Below are positions 23,301-30,707 of a stretch of DNA of 64,000 nt, one piece after another. The stretch covers positions 897,954 through 961,953 of the forward strand of contig JBBHKE010001973.1 in assembly GCA_037447655.1 (NCBI GenBank). Direction: 5' to 3'. Made by a program: the position numbers and the translations under genes. Within the stretch, counting starts at the first letter, position 1; each line of letters starts with the position of its first letter. The DNA is from Zygnema cylindricum (taxonomy: Eukaryota > Streptophyta > Zygnematophyceae > Zygnematales > Zygnemataceae). Under the pieces are notes generated by a model that was given only the letters and a program-made list of their open reading frames with translations, was not told the DNA's origin and made no database searches.

Positions 23301-26121
23301 TTGAGCTCCCTTCAGTTTCGACCAATATCTCACCTGACGCACGAAGTCGAGAAAAGGCTGTACTTCTGCTTCCAGGGTGTTCCGGAATGTCTTATGCAGA
23401 TCAAATATCATCCGCAGAGCAACAATGGCATTCTCCTCATTATCATGGGCGAGCACATTCATTGCTAGTTTCAACAGTCGAGCTACATAGGGCCGCAAAG
23501 TTTCGTTGTGTGGCAGCCGGTTAAGAATCTCAAGAACAGTAAACCGCAACTTGTTGTCTGGGTTGTCAGTAGCCTGAAAAAAGGAAAAACCAGCAACCAT
23601 GGTTTTGCATCATTTAGATTGGAATATTCTTCCATTGGGTTGTCTGTTCTCTTTCATTTGTAATGAGAAAGAACAATCACAGAACATCTAACAATGTCGC
23701 TGGTTACACCTTGCCCAACAACAAGCCACATAACCAGACAATAATCCACTGCAATGATTTTGTCTTCAACGCTCCTACTGATTCTAATTTCCCTACAAAA
23801 CCACAGTATAACAATAGCAGTTCTGATCTACATTAACAACAAATTCGTCTCTTTGATGGAAGGCCTATATGCAGGCATATGTTTGGATGCTTTGTGAAAA
23901 TTCTGAAGGGTAGTTGCTGCAGTTCATGTAATAAAAATTAAACCACAACACATGGCTGTTAGGAATATAGTTCCAACTACATTTGCTAGTATTTCTTGAT
24001 GAAATATAAAATTGTATGGCTTGTCTGAGATGAAACAATCTTACCTGAGGCTGAGTAAGCTGCATTAGCACTGTGTAGAATACATCAAAATAATGTTTCA
24101 GAAAGTTCGGATACTCTGAAGTATGTGCAATCTCGATGCTATCTCGCACCTCTGTTGCTAGTTGTAACCGCATTGGGGTTGCTGCAAGAGGGTCGAAGCA
24201 AATATCAAAATCACTGGTGAACTTATCAACTAACAATGTGATCCATTTCTGAAGGTCACTTCAAATGTTTCTGAGTCTCTCGTTAAGTGAGTCAAATCAT
24301 TTACTTGCCATTTACACTTTGAGGTCTTAATTCCAACTATAGCCGTTGTAAGTGGCTTTTTCTCAAAGGGGCCGAGTAATGAAAATGGCATATTGATTGA
24401 GCATGCAAACACCCACACATGCACATTGCCCCAAGAACTGTGTTTTGGACAATGCATCACATGGTTGTGTTAGGAACGTGCAATTAGCTATCTTGTCCTA
24501 TGGTTCTAACATGCGGACTTCCAAGGCTTGTGCAAAAACGCATCGGAATTTTTTTATAAGTGTAGAGAAACATCCAAGATAAAACTTTCACATGTATCTG
24601 TAAGAAGCATGTAAAAGAGAATCGACAAAAGAGAAAAAGGATAATGTGAATCCAGAGTACACAGCTCATGAGGTTTAGCCAGCATGAGTTTGGAACTAAA
24701 AGAAAATTCTATATGCACTTGAAATGGAAGAGATCAGCCTTTCTATCCAACCAATGTCAAGTTAAGGTCAACACCATCTACATGTTTTTTATATAATATA
24801 AAACGTCTAAATTCAACGCCTACTTCCAAAATTTCTTTCAGAACTTTGACAAATGTGCGTACAAGAGGTCCTCAAAATTGGAAAATAACATGCAGGACCA
24901 TCAGCAGTATATTCATGGATTTCACGTCAGTATTTGAGACCTTTGTTAACTTCAAGTACAACAAAAGATAGAAAACTAATCTTTGACAAATGGTTTTCTT
25001 TTAACTATCCATGGTGTTAAAAATCCCACAGGCTATAACTACTCTACCAATAAAACCTGTTACTACCTGCCATTCCACCTATTGTTACTGCTTGAGAAAC
25101 CTGGCTTGTGAAGGCTACCTTCACAAGAAAAGTGTCTACTAACAAGAGCTCCAAGATATAAATAAACTTGAGAGAAAACAATAAATTCCGTGAAACTCTA
25201 CCTCGCTCAAAGAGGTAAATTCACTTCAAGCTGCTCTGAACAGCTCACATTATATTGCTCATATAACAACGCTACAGACAAGCGTGATCTAAGTATTTGT
25301 ATTGTTTAATATTCTGTATACGCTAACGCATGTTGGGCAAAAGAGAACCATGTAGGACAAATATTTCACACATTTTTTGAGAGAGGAAAGGTTAAACGGA
25401 TTAGGAGTGAAACAAACTACGGTTAGGTTCCCTAGCTGTCAAAAACCAATTAATGTTGATTGGAATAACTTAGAAACAGCAAAAATAGCTTAAGGTGACG
25501 AATCCAAAGCTCTAAACTACTATACTTGCAGCCTATCCCACTACTTATCTTGCTTTACAATACAAAAATGCCAAATGTGCAGACTAATAAGTAGTCCATA
25601 AGAATTTGTATTGCAATTAAATGCTGCAACACGGATTTTGTGCACTTGATGAATAATAATCCATGCGAACAAAAATGTTCAAATGGGCTTCCCTACCGCA
25701 GTTTATACTGATATTTAATAACGTCTGATTTGCCTAGAACTGATGATGGACGTTGGAGCTCAAATTCATGTTTAAAAATTCATTAACAGAGACATGATTA
25801 GAAAAATATATATAACGCAAGTTAAGTTCCGGATTTACAAGCCAGTCTTCATACTTATGGTTGGAACACAGTACATGGCCCGGTTCAGCATTTTTCTGTT
25901 GCAAATTTGGATGCTGAATGCGATGTTTCTGAGAAGGAATGCACAAACTACAATTTTATTTTTTTTTTGTTTTTTTTTGGTGAATCCAATTAAACAAGCT
26001 ACAAATTGGTATATGAAACATGATGGAAATGAAAAAAAATGAAAACGAAAGAAATATTCTTACTAGTATCGGGGTCCAGAAATTTCTTTCCATGTTGCTC
26101 AAAATTATTAATTGGTCCCAT
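404..26121 (-). CDS. TRA1: TRA1/TRRAP pseudokinase scaffold (37 exons, 3' part outside window)
   Basis: The product is the giant HEAT/TPR-repeat scaffold shared by SAGA and NuA4 histone acetyltransferase complexes in the nucleus, where it binds activators; the kinase-like domain of this family is catalytically dead. The exons join in phase to about 2,964 codons (plant TRA1 is close to 3,900), so roughly the last 900 residues (rest of FAT, PI3K-like, FATC) lie left of position 1. Many segments match the plant family as I remember it: an NFEQH-containing N-terminus, EVRDSIEIAHTSEY, LLGKLGGRNRRFLKEP, LFHRLPPAASKFLDEL, KFLGKTYNAWHIA. Start ATG is at 26121. All introns are GT-AG except intron 35 (GC-AG). 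Introns range from about 90 bp to 1.9 kb; apart from an AT microsatellite in intron 14 I see nothing else in them. Odd: a glutamine/serine tract ending exon 28. Exon borders were set by eye. Confidence 0.95.
1081..1228 (-). CDS. TRA1: TRA1 exon 36
   Basis: Residues ~2815-2864. LYGMWKRRAATAETRAGLSL and VQHGFWQKGQDIFY are TPR-like FAT repeats, matching plant LWKKRSVTAETRAGLSL. Confidence 0.95.
1407..1562 (-). CDS. TRA1: TRA1 exon 35 (GC donor)
   Basis: Residues ~2763-2814. KFLGKTYNAWHIAIPLLESH is shared by plants and animals (LKYLGKTHNLWF in human). The donor reads CAG|GCAAGT, the typical consensus of minor GC-AG introns; no GT donor fits the phase. Confidence 0.93.
1993..2213 (-). CDS. TRA1: TRA1 exon 34
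   Basis: Residues ~2690-2762 plus two bases. EPQVAYHMWVTVFPIVWATL and RPNVVQALLEGV match plant TRA1 closely. Confidence 0.94.
2472..2913 (-). CDS. TRA1: TRA1 exon 33
   Basis: Residues ~2542-2689. VRSEVFVKVERAFMLG, TLFQRLQYIISGQEWEAL and FWIKQALDVLLAILVE; animal TRRAP has FWIKQCIELLLAVCE here. Confidence 0.95.
3604..3756 (-). CDS. TRA1: TRA1 exon 32
   Basis: Residues ~2491-2541. Found from phase and splice sites: VIKPHDMITFLHKMAVVDRS and LEDKLLRLIHRLCSD align with the plant PKEIVSFLQKLSQVD and YLELLYGLCAD. Donor GTAAAT. Confidence 0.9.
3950..4176 (-). CDS. TRA1: TRA1 exon 31
   Basis: Residues ~2416-2490 plus two bases. NNLKIGLKLLSRRV and LLTVLDILRDWVDNDF match the plant VISNLKSVLKLISERV and LLCILDVIKGWIEDDF. 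Confidence 0.92.
4376..4801 (-). CDS. TRA1: TRA1 exon 30
   Basis: Residues ~2274-2415, phase 0. LEPCFIARTQEVVTSLCEVV is the plant ILEPCFKLKM helix; a Thr/Pro/Gly-rich loop follows in mid-exon. Confidence 0.92.
5533..5664 (-). CDS. TRA1: TRA1 exon 29
   Basis: Residues ~2230-2273, phase 0. ALATGLDVLKLGLEKQPQAF matches plant ALAQGLDVMNKVLEKQPHLF and restores the fold after the Q-rich insertion. Confidence 0.92.
5886..6908 (-). CDS. TRA1: TRA1 exon 28 (341 codons, ends in Q/S tract)
   Basis: Residues ~1889-2229, phase 0; the largest exon. IPIWIRYTKKILVEEGHSLP and VPQMVNSLQRLGLP are diagnostic. After a Gly/Ser-rich loop and a helical block ending KIGYVERLITQN comes a tract of about 52 residues almost entirely Gln, Ser and Pro (5886-6041). 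The only possible donor, GTCTGT, sits right after the tract and just before an in-frame stop. Confidence 0.94.
7249..7470 (-). CDS. TRA1: TRA1 exon 27
   Basis: Residues ~1815-1888, phase 0. HRKELIKFGWNHLKREE and WAFVNVCHFLDSYQAPEKI are nearly identical to plant TRA1. Confidence 0.95.
7622..7852 (-). CDS. TRA1: TRA1 exon 26
   Basis: Residues ~1738-1814, phase 0. LVRFLILFQDKGLSQEHRVV and DGTIIKTIVEQLLDPPEK are plant-TRA1 motifs. Confidence 0.93.
8443..8592 (-). CDS. TRA1: TRA1 exon 25
   Basis: Residues ~1688-1737, phase 0. VKESKRMVTCFLSYIQF and TRIDFTFLKEFFMVK match plant TRA1 and human CNMTFLKEYM. Confidence 0.93.
9045..9232 (-). CDS. TRA1: TRA1 exon 24
   Basis: Residues ~1625-1687. Encodes LVATLVKLQPEWLAGQRPMF and WRSPARKARLRNEQ. 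The acceptor is the AG before CATACG, required by phase. Donor GTACCT. Confidence 0.88.
9978..10141 (-). CDS. TRA1: TRA1 exon 23
   Basis: Residues ~1570-1624. Contains FLDIIRSAAGQKLREELMRS (plant FMYIIRSDAGQPLRDELAKS), then a variable acidic/glycine loop. Confidence 0.9.
10452..10674 (-). CDS. TRA1: TRA1 exon 22
   Basis: Residues ~1496-1569 plus two bases. Encodes LFHRLPPAASKFLDELVGL and HSPYRLPLTNFLDRY, near-identical to plant TRA1. The split Ala codon joins exon 21 exactly. Confidence 0.93.
11568..11829 (-). CDS. TRA1: TRA1 exon 21
   Basis: Residues ~1409-1495 plus one base. Contains LEGLDRLLELLANWFNVTLG and HLRKWLEPEKL (human MQHLRKWMEVV). Confidence 0.92.
12165..12500 (-). CDS. TRA1: TRA1 exon 20
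   Basis: Residues ~1297-1408, phase 0. Opens VGTLMALNYCLSLRPPLLRL, the plant counterpart of a conserved helical block. Confidence 0.92.
12810..13163 (-). CDS. TRA1: TRA1 exon 19
   Basis: Residues ~1179-1296, phase 0. Opens with VKAVRALLYVLKRLP as in plant TRA1; helical throughout; closes RPIEHQ, matching human DLNVVEHK. Confidence 0.92.
14120..14701 (-). CDS. TRA1: TRA1 exon 18
   Basis: Residues ~985-1178, phase 0. Starts DDFVVNLCRHFAMLFHIE, then a Ser/Gly/Gln-rich loop, then LLPRLLHCCYGGSWQAQMGG. Donor GTTTGG is weaker than its neighbours. Confidence 0.93.
14889..14993 (-). CDS. TRA1: TRA1 exon 17
   Basis: Residues ~950-984, phase 0. Encodes DLGVKTKTQLMAERSVFKLL, almost the plant DLGVKTKTQLLAEKSVFKML. 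Confidence 0.93.
15235..15420 (-). CDS. TRA1: TRA1 exon 16
   Basis: Residues ~888-949, phase 0. Contains YRRQALKFLRVCLVAVLNL, matching human YYRRQAWEVIKCFLVAMM. Confidence 0.92.
15572..16423 (-). CDS. TRA1: TRA1 exon 15 (284 codons)
   Basis: Residues ~604-887, phase 0; second largest exon seen. Uninterrupted HEAT-like helices with LLRTMFRALGNSKYDSLYRE, DMKDLLVELCLLLPSRLSSL and LLGKLGGRNRRFLKEP, all landmark Tra1 motifs. The acceptor is the AG just before ILSALLQ, not an upstream ATG. Confidence 0.96.
17331..17371. repeat. (TA)n microsatellite in TRA1 intron 14
   Basis: About 38 bases of near-perfect alternating TA next to a short poly-A, within the intron before exon 14. Confidence 0.9.
17440..17637 (-). 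CDS. TRA1: TRA1 exon 14
   Basis: Residues ~538-603, phase 0. Contains EDMFLHFAHVFSVMEPRNYM, equivalent to human EVLEHFAGVFTMMNPLTFK. Confidence 0.93.
17762..17841 (-). CDS. TRA1: TRA1 exon 13
   Basis: Residues ~511-537. Encodes GMKTLVWSITNF and an acidic end. Phases fit exons 12 and 14. Confidence 0.87.
18328..18409 (-). CDS. TRA1: TRA1 exon 12
   Basis: Residues ~484-510; ends one base into a Gly codon. Contains PPLEHSKEVSDCKQLVKTLI, near-identical to the plant EHSKEVSDCKHLIKTLV and related to human TDCRSLVKTLV. Confidence 0.92.
18686..18781 (-). CDS. TRA1: TRA1 exon 11
   Basis: Residues ~452-483, phase 0. Contains EGEEGARLSLRSRLELPVQ, close to the plant sequence at this place. Confidence 0.88.
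19550..19609 (-). CDS. TRA1: TRA1 exon 10 (20 codons)
   Basis: Residues ~432-451, phase 0, with clear AG acceptor and GTAAG donor. Encodes GKILDAFVSKFSSLKKVVPL, close to the plant GRILDAFVGKFSTFKR. Confidence 0.85.
19931..19996 (-). CDS. TRA1: TRA1 exon 9 (22 codons)
   Basis: Residues ~410-431, phase 0. A short exon found by splice signals and continuity: VETIFSKR and EEGRALL follow the conserved RLMLNL of exon 8. Confidence 0.82.
20202..20297 (-). CDS. TRA1: TRA1 exon 8
   Basis: Residues ~378-409, phase 0. Contains VHDASLPMSVQTTCVRLMLN. Donor GTAAAC. Confidence 0.88.
20823..20931 (-). CDS. TRA1: TRA1 exon 7
   Basis: Residues ~341-377. Contains VLVGSGRACYESVRPLAYS, a strongly conserved Tra1 motif (human ILIGSGYTARETLRPLAYS). 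Confidence 0.92.
21205..21290 (-). CDS. TRA1: TRA1 exon 6
   Basis: Residues ~313-340; ends two bases into a split Arg codon. Encodes ELLIATRHVLATDFKRGFF, equivalent to human ELLIAAKHILTTELRNQFI. Confidence 0.9.
21691..21816 (-). CDS. TRA1: TRA1 exon 5
   Basis: Residues ~271-312, phase 0. Encodes TVSFLTYLLKSYADFIRQH and a CPDMVSIRR end that runs straight into the ELL of exon 6, as in plant TRA1. Confidence 0.9.
22116..22490 (-). CDS. TRA1: TRA1 exon 4
   Basis: Residues ~146-270, phase 0. A proline/glutamine/serine-rich loop followed by the conserved ECPLIIMYLFQLYQRL helix pair, equivalent to the human ELPIIVVLMYQLY segment. Confidence 0.93.
23334..23573 (-). CDS. TRA1: TRA1 exon 3
   Basis: Residues ~66-145, phase 0 at both ends. 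HEAT-type helices with LEILNRLPHNE and NEENAIVALRMIFDLHK, the latter also recognisable in animal TRRAP. Confidence 0.93.
24045..24181 (-). CDS. TRA1: TRA1 exon 2
   Basis: Residues ~20-65. The acceptor follows a pyrimidine-rich CCCTCTTGCAG. Contains EVRDSIEIAHTSEYPNFLKH, the most conserved N-terminal plant TRA1 segment. Donor GTAAGA. The 1.9-kb intron before it holds nothing else recognisable. Confidence 0.9.
26064..26121 (-). CDS. TRA1: TRA1 exon 1 (start codon)
   Basis: Encodes MGPINNFEQHGKKFLDPDT and ends one base into the next codon at a GTAAGA donor. The plant family starts with a very similar short stretch containing NFEQH, which decides this ATG over the out-of-frame ATG at 26093. Confidence 0.82.
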
Positions 26122-26361
26122 GGTTGAAGCTCAATCCACCTCCCAAACCCCCGTCCCCCCCGCCCCCTCGGAGCCCTTTTCCGGGTAGACTCAGTAAGCG
26201 AAATTAGGCTAGTAAGCTTGACCAGAAGGAAGGGGAATGTGCAAATGGCGTGCTGGAAAACCTTCAAAAATGGACAACGTCATGGCTACCCTGAGAATGG
26301 CAGCAGAGTACCCGACGGGCTAGACTCTACGCTACAGAACAGTTCCTCTACAGTTCAGTGA

Positions 26362-26430
26362 AGCTACAGTACTGTACTGTTGCGTACCGTAGCGTCACGA
26401 TGCATGCTGTACTGTACGGTACTGTAGCTT
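26362..26430. repeat. Inverted repeat of GTAC-rich words upstream of TRA1
   Basis: GCTACAGTACTGTAC on the left pairs with GTACGGTACTGTAGC on the right; the stretch continues with further TACTGTAC/TACGGTAC words. It lies about 240 bp upstream of the TRA1 start codon, so it could be a promoter-proximal foldback or transposon remnant. Confidence 0.55.
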
Positions 26431-26529
26431 ACAATATTCGTACAGTATCGTATCGCAGTATTTACGCAGCAAAAACGACAAATAACTCCGGGTTTCCCAA
26501 CAATTTTTTTTGTCTTTTTGGTGTTTTTT

Positions 26530-26730
26530 CTAGTGTTGTGTATCGGTAAGGATTTACCGATAACCGATATGTACCTTTTTTCGGGTTCCCGATAATCGAT
26601 ATATTGTAACGATATATCGAAATTGGAATATTGCCAATAAGTATCCGATACTATCGTGTACTTATTGGCGATAGTGCCGATAACGATAACTATCGGCGAT
26701 AACTGTACGGAACGTACAGATAAATGTACG
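26530..26730. mobile_element. hAT-like foldback element, left part
   Basis: Starts with TAGTGTTGTGTATCGGTA, the same end as the elements at 28398 and 43157, followed by many CGATA/TATCG words. No matching right end is seen nearby, so this looks like a truncated copy. Right limit approximate. Confidence 0.5.
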
Positions 26731-27308
26731 GCATATACACGCAACTGTACGTCATATTCCCCGGACGCGCGGCGGACCCCCTTACTCCCGATTCCGCTAA
26801 AAAATAGTGAATTTTCCATCATTATTCCTAATTTAAGGGGGTTTTCAAAATTCCTGCTGCCAGAATTTTCAAAATATGGCGTCTAGAAATGGCGGCAGTC
26901 TGACAAGTGTGTTCGTCTGCTTCTTTCAGTCTGTTCGTCTTTTTTTGGAAAAAGTTTGATTCAGAAATTTTACAATGTATTTTATTTTTTTCGTTTCGAT
27001 AGTATAGTTTTATAACAATAAAGTAGGGAATTGCTAATCGCAGAGACGATTTTTGCTGCGCGCAGATAGTTGTCAGAAATTGTACATTTGAAGTACAATT
27101 TTGTATAAGCTACGTACCTTTAACTTCAGATCTGACGGTCAATCCTTCAAAATCTTTGACTGGCGGATTATTGTATCGGCGGTTAAAAAAGTGTCGCGCT
27201 TGCAAACGTCGACCGTCATAAAAAAAATAAAATTTCACACGGCAGGCGCAGGTTTACTGTAATCAAACTGCGGCAGCCACATATAAATAAAATGGTTGCG
27301 CACAGATA
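26731..27308. other. Intergenic, no gene seen
   Basis: AT-rich sequence with no convincing coding frame on either strand. Confidence 0.6.
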
Positions 27309-27372
27309 CACCGCGCATCGTTATTAGTGTCAAAGTCACTAATTTGGGTTCTTAAAATTTTGATTTTTTCCC
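27309..27372. mobile_element. Left arm of a TA-inserting MITE
   Basis: After a TA dinucleotide, starts CACCGCGCATCGTTATTAG and continues for about 60 bp with clear similarity to the left end of the complete copy at 34010-34227. The right end is missing. Confidence 0.65.
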
Positions 27373-27833
27373 CTTGGGCGCAGGGGAGCAAGATAAATTA
27401 AAAAGCACGATGGTAAACCATCTGAGTCCGGGGGTACAAAAGGGGTGGCATGGCCAAAACTGAAAAACTACAATAAAAACAAAGAGAGCGACAGGAACAC
27501 AAAAATAATGAAACAACAAGGAAAATAAAAGCACCCAAACTCAAAATAAAAAATCTATATATATTATGTATATATAGATAACAAAACCATGAGAGCAACA
27601 TATACAGAGGCAGAGGCTACCACAAAGACTGAAAACATAAGAAGAAAAAAAGGCGAGCTTCAAAAATAAACGACAACTAAAATATATATTACTTAAACTG
27701 ACATTCATTTGCACCTTTTCGCCAAACGAAACAACATAAATACACGTAAACGAAACTAATCGAAAAAAAAACCACCTCAAGTTCCCTTCCTTGCCCCGGT
27801 CTCCCGAAAATTAAGAAAAGATAGACTAATTCC

Positions 27834-28031
27834 CTAAAATCCCACCAGTTTCACAGTGCGAATGTCTGGAAATTTGTCTTTTATGGCGGCTTGTATTCCC
27901 ATTCCCACCGGGGCCGGCCCTCGGTACTTCACCACGCAGGCGGCCCGGAGAGCGTCCACACTCTCCACCTCCACCTCCCCCTTGAAATTTCGGATGGCCG
28001 GGCGGAGACCGTCCAGAAGGGTCTCTAAACC
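27834..28031 (-). CDS. Orphan last exon: degenerate NifU-like (NFU) C-terminal domain
   Basis: A GC-richer stretch of 65 codons plus stop TAG, preceded by a pyrimidine-rich acceptor ending AACAG (phase 0). It reads GLETLLDGLRPAI, then KYRGPAPVGMGIQAAIKDKF and PDIRTVKLV. This resembles the second, cysteine-free NifU-like domain at the C-terminus of plastid NFU iron-sulfur scaffolds (RPxL ... GPAxG ... KIPSI pattern); there is no CxxC. I find no upstream exon on this strand before the divergent gene at 29113, and an hAT-like element occupies the gap, so the rest may be far upstream or lost. Whether it is a live gene or a fragment is open. Confidence 0.5.
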   Translation of the reverse strand, partial: GLETLLDGLRPAIRNFKGEVEVESVDALRAACVVKYRGPAPVGMGIQAAIKDKFPDIRTVKLVGF

Positions 28032-28397
28032 CTGTTTACACCCCCCCCCAAAAAAAAAAAAAACACATACACACACATGCGTACACACCGGCAAAAGACA
28101 AAAGTTAGACGCAAAAAGAACGAAAGGTAAGGGCAGGCAAGGACAAGGTTGGAAGCAGAACAGAAAAGACGAGAATTGGCTGCCGAAAAAAGATGAGGTA
28201 TTTGAAGGAAAACTAGGATGTTATACGTCCAGGAAAGCATGAGAAAGCAAAATAAAAAAGAACACCCAGAAAAACAGAAGTAACATCGAGAGAAAAAAAA
28301 AGATCCGAGGCAAGTACACACCGTCAGACATATACCTCCCTAACACCTCCTCTCACAATTTGAAGTAAGAAAATCGATGCAATGAAGGAATAATAAC
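28032..28397. other. Spacer with poly-C/poly-A run
   Basis: Begins with the C- and A-run of the acceptor tract; the remainder is A-rich and shows no exon-like frame. Confidence 0.55.
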
Positions 28398-28868
28398 AAG
28401 TGTTGTGTATCGGTAGCCATTGGCCGATAACCGATATGTTCCTTTTTTCGGCCTACAGATAATCGATATATTGGCAAAATATATCGGTGCCCGTGTTATC
28501 GCGATGAAAAACCAATAATATCGGCTTTTTATCGCGGTAACACCGGTTCGATAACTAACAGCGATAATTGTACGGTTTGTACCAAACATCTGTACGGTTT
28601 ACCCCATTGTACTGAAATGCCGTTCTTCCATTATACAAAGTACGGAATAGATTGTCACACGTGGCATGCTACGCTATACATAGTGAAAAATATAAAACAG
28701 TAAATTATAAAGTACTGTTACATAGCGTACTCTATTTTTTCTTCACTTATCGCCGATAAGGAATTTGTTGGTCTCGGAGCAACAAATCGGGACCCCTCAC
28801 CGTTCGATAACTGATAACTATCGGTATCGGTTTTATCGCGATAAGTTTTTTACCGATACACAACACTA
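28398..28868. mobile_element. hAT-like non-autonomous element with terminal inverted repeats
   Basis: Left end AGTGTTGTGTATCGGTA, right end TACCGATACACAACACTA, i.e. about 17-bp inverted ends. The interior has many CGATA/TATCG words that can fold back, and no coding frame. Ends of the form TAGTG are typical of hAT elements. No clear 8-bp target duplication. Confidence 0.65.
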
Positions 28869-29112
28869 GCTTTTTCCCTACAAGCTCTCGGGTTGTTGAC
28901 CGAGAATTGTAATTTTCTGGGAATTTTTTGTTCCCACCGTGTACGATTCTGTACCAGAAGGTACAAATCTCGGTTAGCATTCCGACACTTAATCACTTGG
29001 TAGTCTTCACGTTGTGTTCTCCTCACAGATTTTTGTGCTCAGCTCATTTTTTTGCCGGTTCGACCTTAGGCACTGTCAGGGTTTGTGTTTCTTCTATTAG
29101 TTTCACTTTCCC

Positions 29113-29278
29113 ATGGCGCAACCTTGGCGAGCTATGGATCCCCTAGGAGGTCTAGCGGATGACTCAGATGACGATTCTTCGGATGAGCTTTATCCGAAAG
29201 CAGAGGCTGACGTGGACATTAAAGGAAAGAAAAACGAGGAAACAGAAAACAAAGAAACCATACAAGCTCATCATACTG
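29113..29278 (+). CDS. Unrecognised gene, exon 1
   Basis: 55 codons plus one base; acidic Ser/Asp-rich. Donor CTG|GTAACG. Confidence 0.72.
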
Positions 29279-30707
29279 GTAACGGGATGAATGTTAATTG
29301 TTTTGTTTTTTTTTTTTTTATGTCTCTGTATCTCCCTGGCTAGCCCATGAAGCCGTTTTATTGCCGTGTTGTTATATCCATCAAGTTCAACCTGGGGGAA
29401 CATTAGACTTAATTTGGCATTGGGAACTTTTTGCAGTGGTGCAGGGCTGTTGTTGTGACAGTTGTATTAACAATAGAATAACCTGCAGCAGGAGTGAGGG
29501 AGGGAAGGAGGGAGAAGGACGGAGGGAGGGAGGCATGCAGGGAGGAAGGGCCTTTGCATCGAACCGTTACGAAAAATGTCTATGTGAAGTACAATCAGAA
29601 AAATGTCTATGTGAAGCTAAGCTACTAGGTCATAACTAACGGTTACAAGATATGTAAAATTGTCCACCGTAATTAGTGTGGACGGGATCATTATGTCGAT
29701 GGGAAAATAGCCTGCTGGCAACGGACACAGCACCCCCTTTCAGTTCTGTTTCCTCTAAGAGGACCCTAATTTGAGGAAGAAGCTATTTTTCACCCTTTGT
29801 TCTTCGCCTGAAACTATTGTATAGCTCTGACCTTAGGCAAAACTGCAACTTTTTCTACGTTGCAGGCGACAAGAAAGTGTCGACTGAAGCTGAAAGTGAG
29901 TCGAGTATGACCACAAAGCCAGTTTTAAACTATGAGGCTCTGAATCGGCATGGCTATCAAGGTGGTCCGTCTATTCTCTTTTTACCACCGTCTAAACAGG
30001 CTGAACAGCAGTCATGGGAATGGGGTCAAGGAAAGCGTAAAGAACCAGATGGTGAAGAGGAAAAGGAAAGCTTCGCGGAAAGGGAAAAGTTTCGACACAT
30101 AGTTAATGAGAGAAGTTTGGAGGTAATGTTGAAGGAAATGAGAATGATGTCTGTAATTTTAGTGAGCAGTAACTTTTGGTTCGGTGAGTTCCCTTCTTGT
30201 GTGCCGTTATCTCTGCATATTAGGTATCATGATTTTTTTGCTTTAGTGTTATGATCCTTGGAAGTTAACCACTTATTTGTGGTCAAGGATTTCATAAAGC
30301 TGTTCATCACGTGTTAAAAAGTTGTTCATCATTTAAAATGTTTCTTGGCCCTCAAATGGTGGTTTAAGGGGTTATTCTGCAGAAGTTGCAGTCTATTCTG
30401 CATCTCATTCTGGTAGGCAACAATCACTTAGAGGGGTAAAATACTTAATGCAGTATTTTTTAGCCGTGGATATGTGGGTAACTAATGAGTTGTTTGTTTG
30501 TCTCAGGTAGGAGAACAAGCAGTTAGAGACAGGGACGCATTGAAGAAACAACGAATGGATGCAGCTGCTGAGAGAAAAGCTATGTCATTCGCTCAGAAAG
30601 AGAAAAGAAAGAGGGATATGGGTCAGGCTAGCCGGGGTAAAAGTTATGTTGAAGAGGAAAAGAGACTATTACGAGATTCAGGGGTTTATTCAGGCTTTGA
30701 TAGCTAA
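29113..30707 (+). CDS. Unrecognised 207-residue acidic/basic protein, three exons
   Basis: Join 29113-29278, 29866-30122 and 30507-30707: 207 codons plus stop, all junctions GT-AG and in phase. The N-terminal ~50 residues are acidic and serine-rich (LADDSDDDSSDEL); the middle has YEALNRHGYQGGPSILFLPP; the C-terminal half is charged and predicted helical (AEREKFRHIVNERSLE, then KKQRMDAAAERKAMSFAQKE) and ends EEEKRLLRDSGVYSGFDS. No signal peptide or membrane segment. The composition and the neat C-terminal motif suggest a conserved nuclear protein, but I cannot name the family. Start chosen at the first ATG (CCCATGGCG); a second in-frame ATG is at codon 8. Divergent from the orphan NFU-like exon. 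Confidence 0.78.
29866..30122 (+). CDS. Unrecognised gene, exon 2
   Basis: Acceptor TTGCAG. Contains HGYQGGPSILFLPP and a charged helix; donor GAG|GTAATG, phase 0. Confidence 0.75.
30507..30707 (+). CDS. Unrecognised gene, exon 3
   Basis: Acceptor TGTCTCAG, phase 0; Lys/Arg/Glu-rich, ends VYSGFDS and TAA. Confidence 0.78.
   Translation, partial: VGEQAVRDRDALKKQRMDAAAERKAMSFAQKEKRKRDMGQASRGKSYVEEEKRLLRDSGVYSGFDS

Noticed and set aside
26064-26093. Alternative TRA1 start at 26093 (MERNFWTPIL) spliced to 24248
   Set aside because: It can be joined in phase, but the ATG at 26121 in another frame gives the NFEQH N-terminus known from plant TRA1 and uses a much better acceptor at 24182.
27541-27780. 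Minus-strand frame rich in Phe/Ser/Leu
   Set aside because: AT-rich spacer without splice support or similarity; not part of the NifU-like exon.
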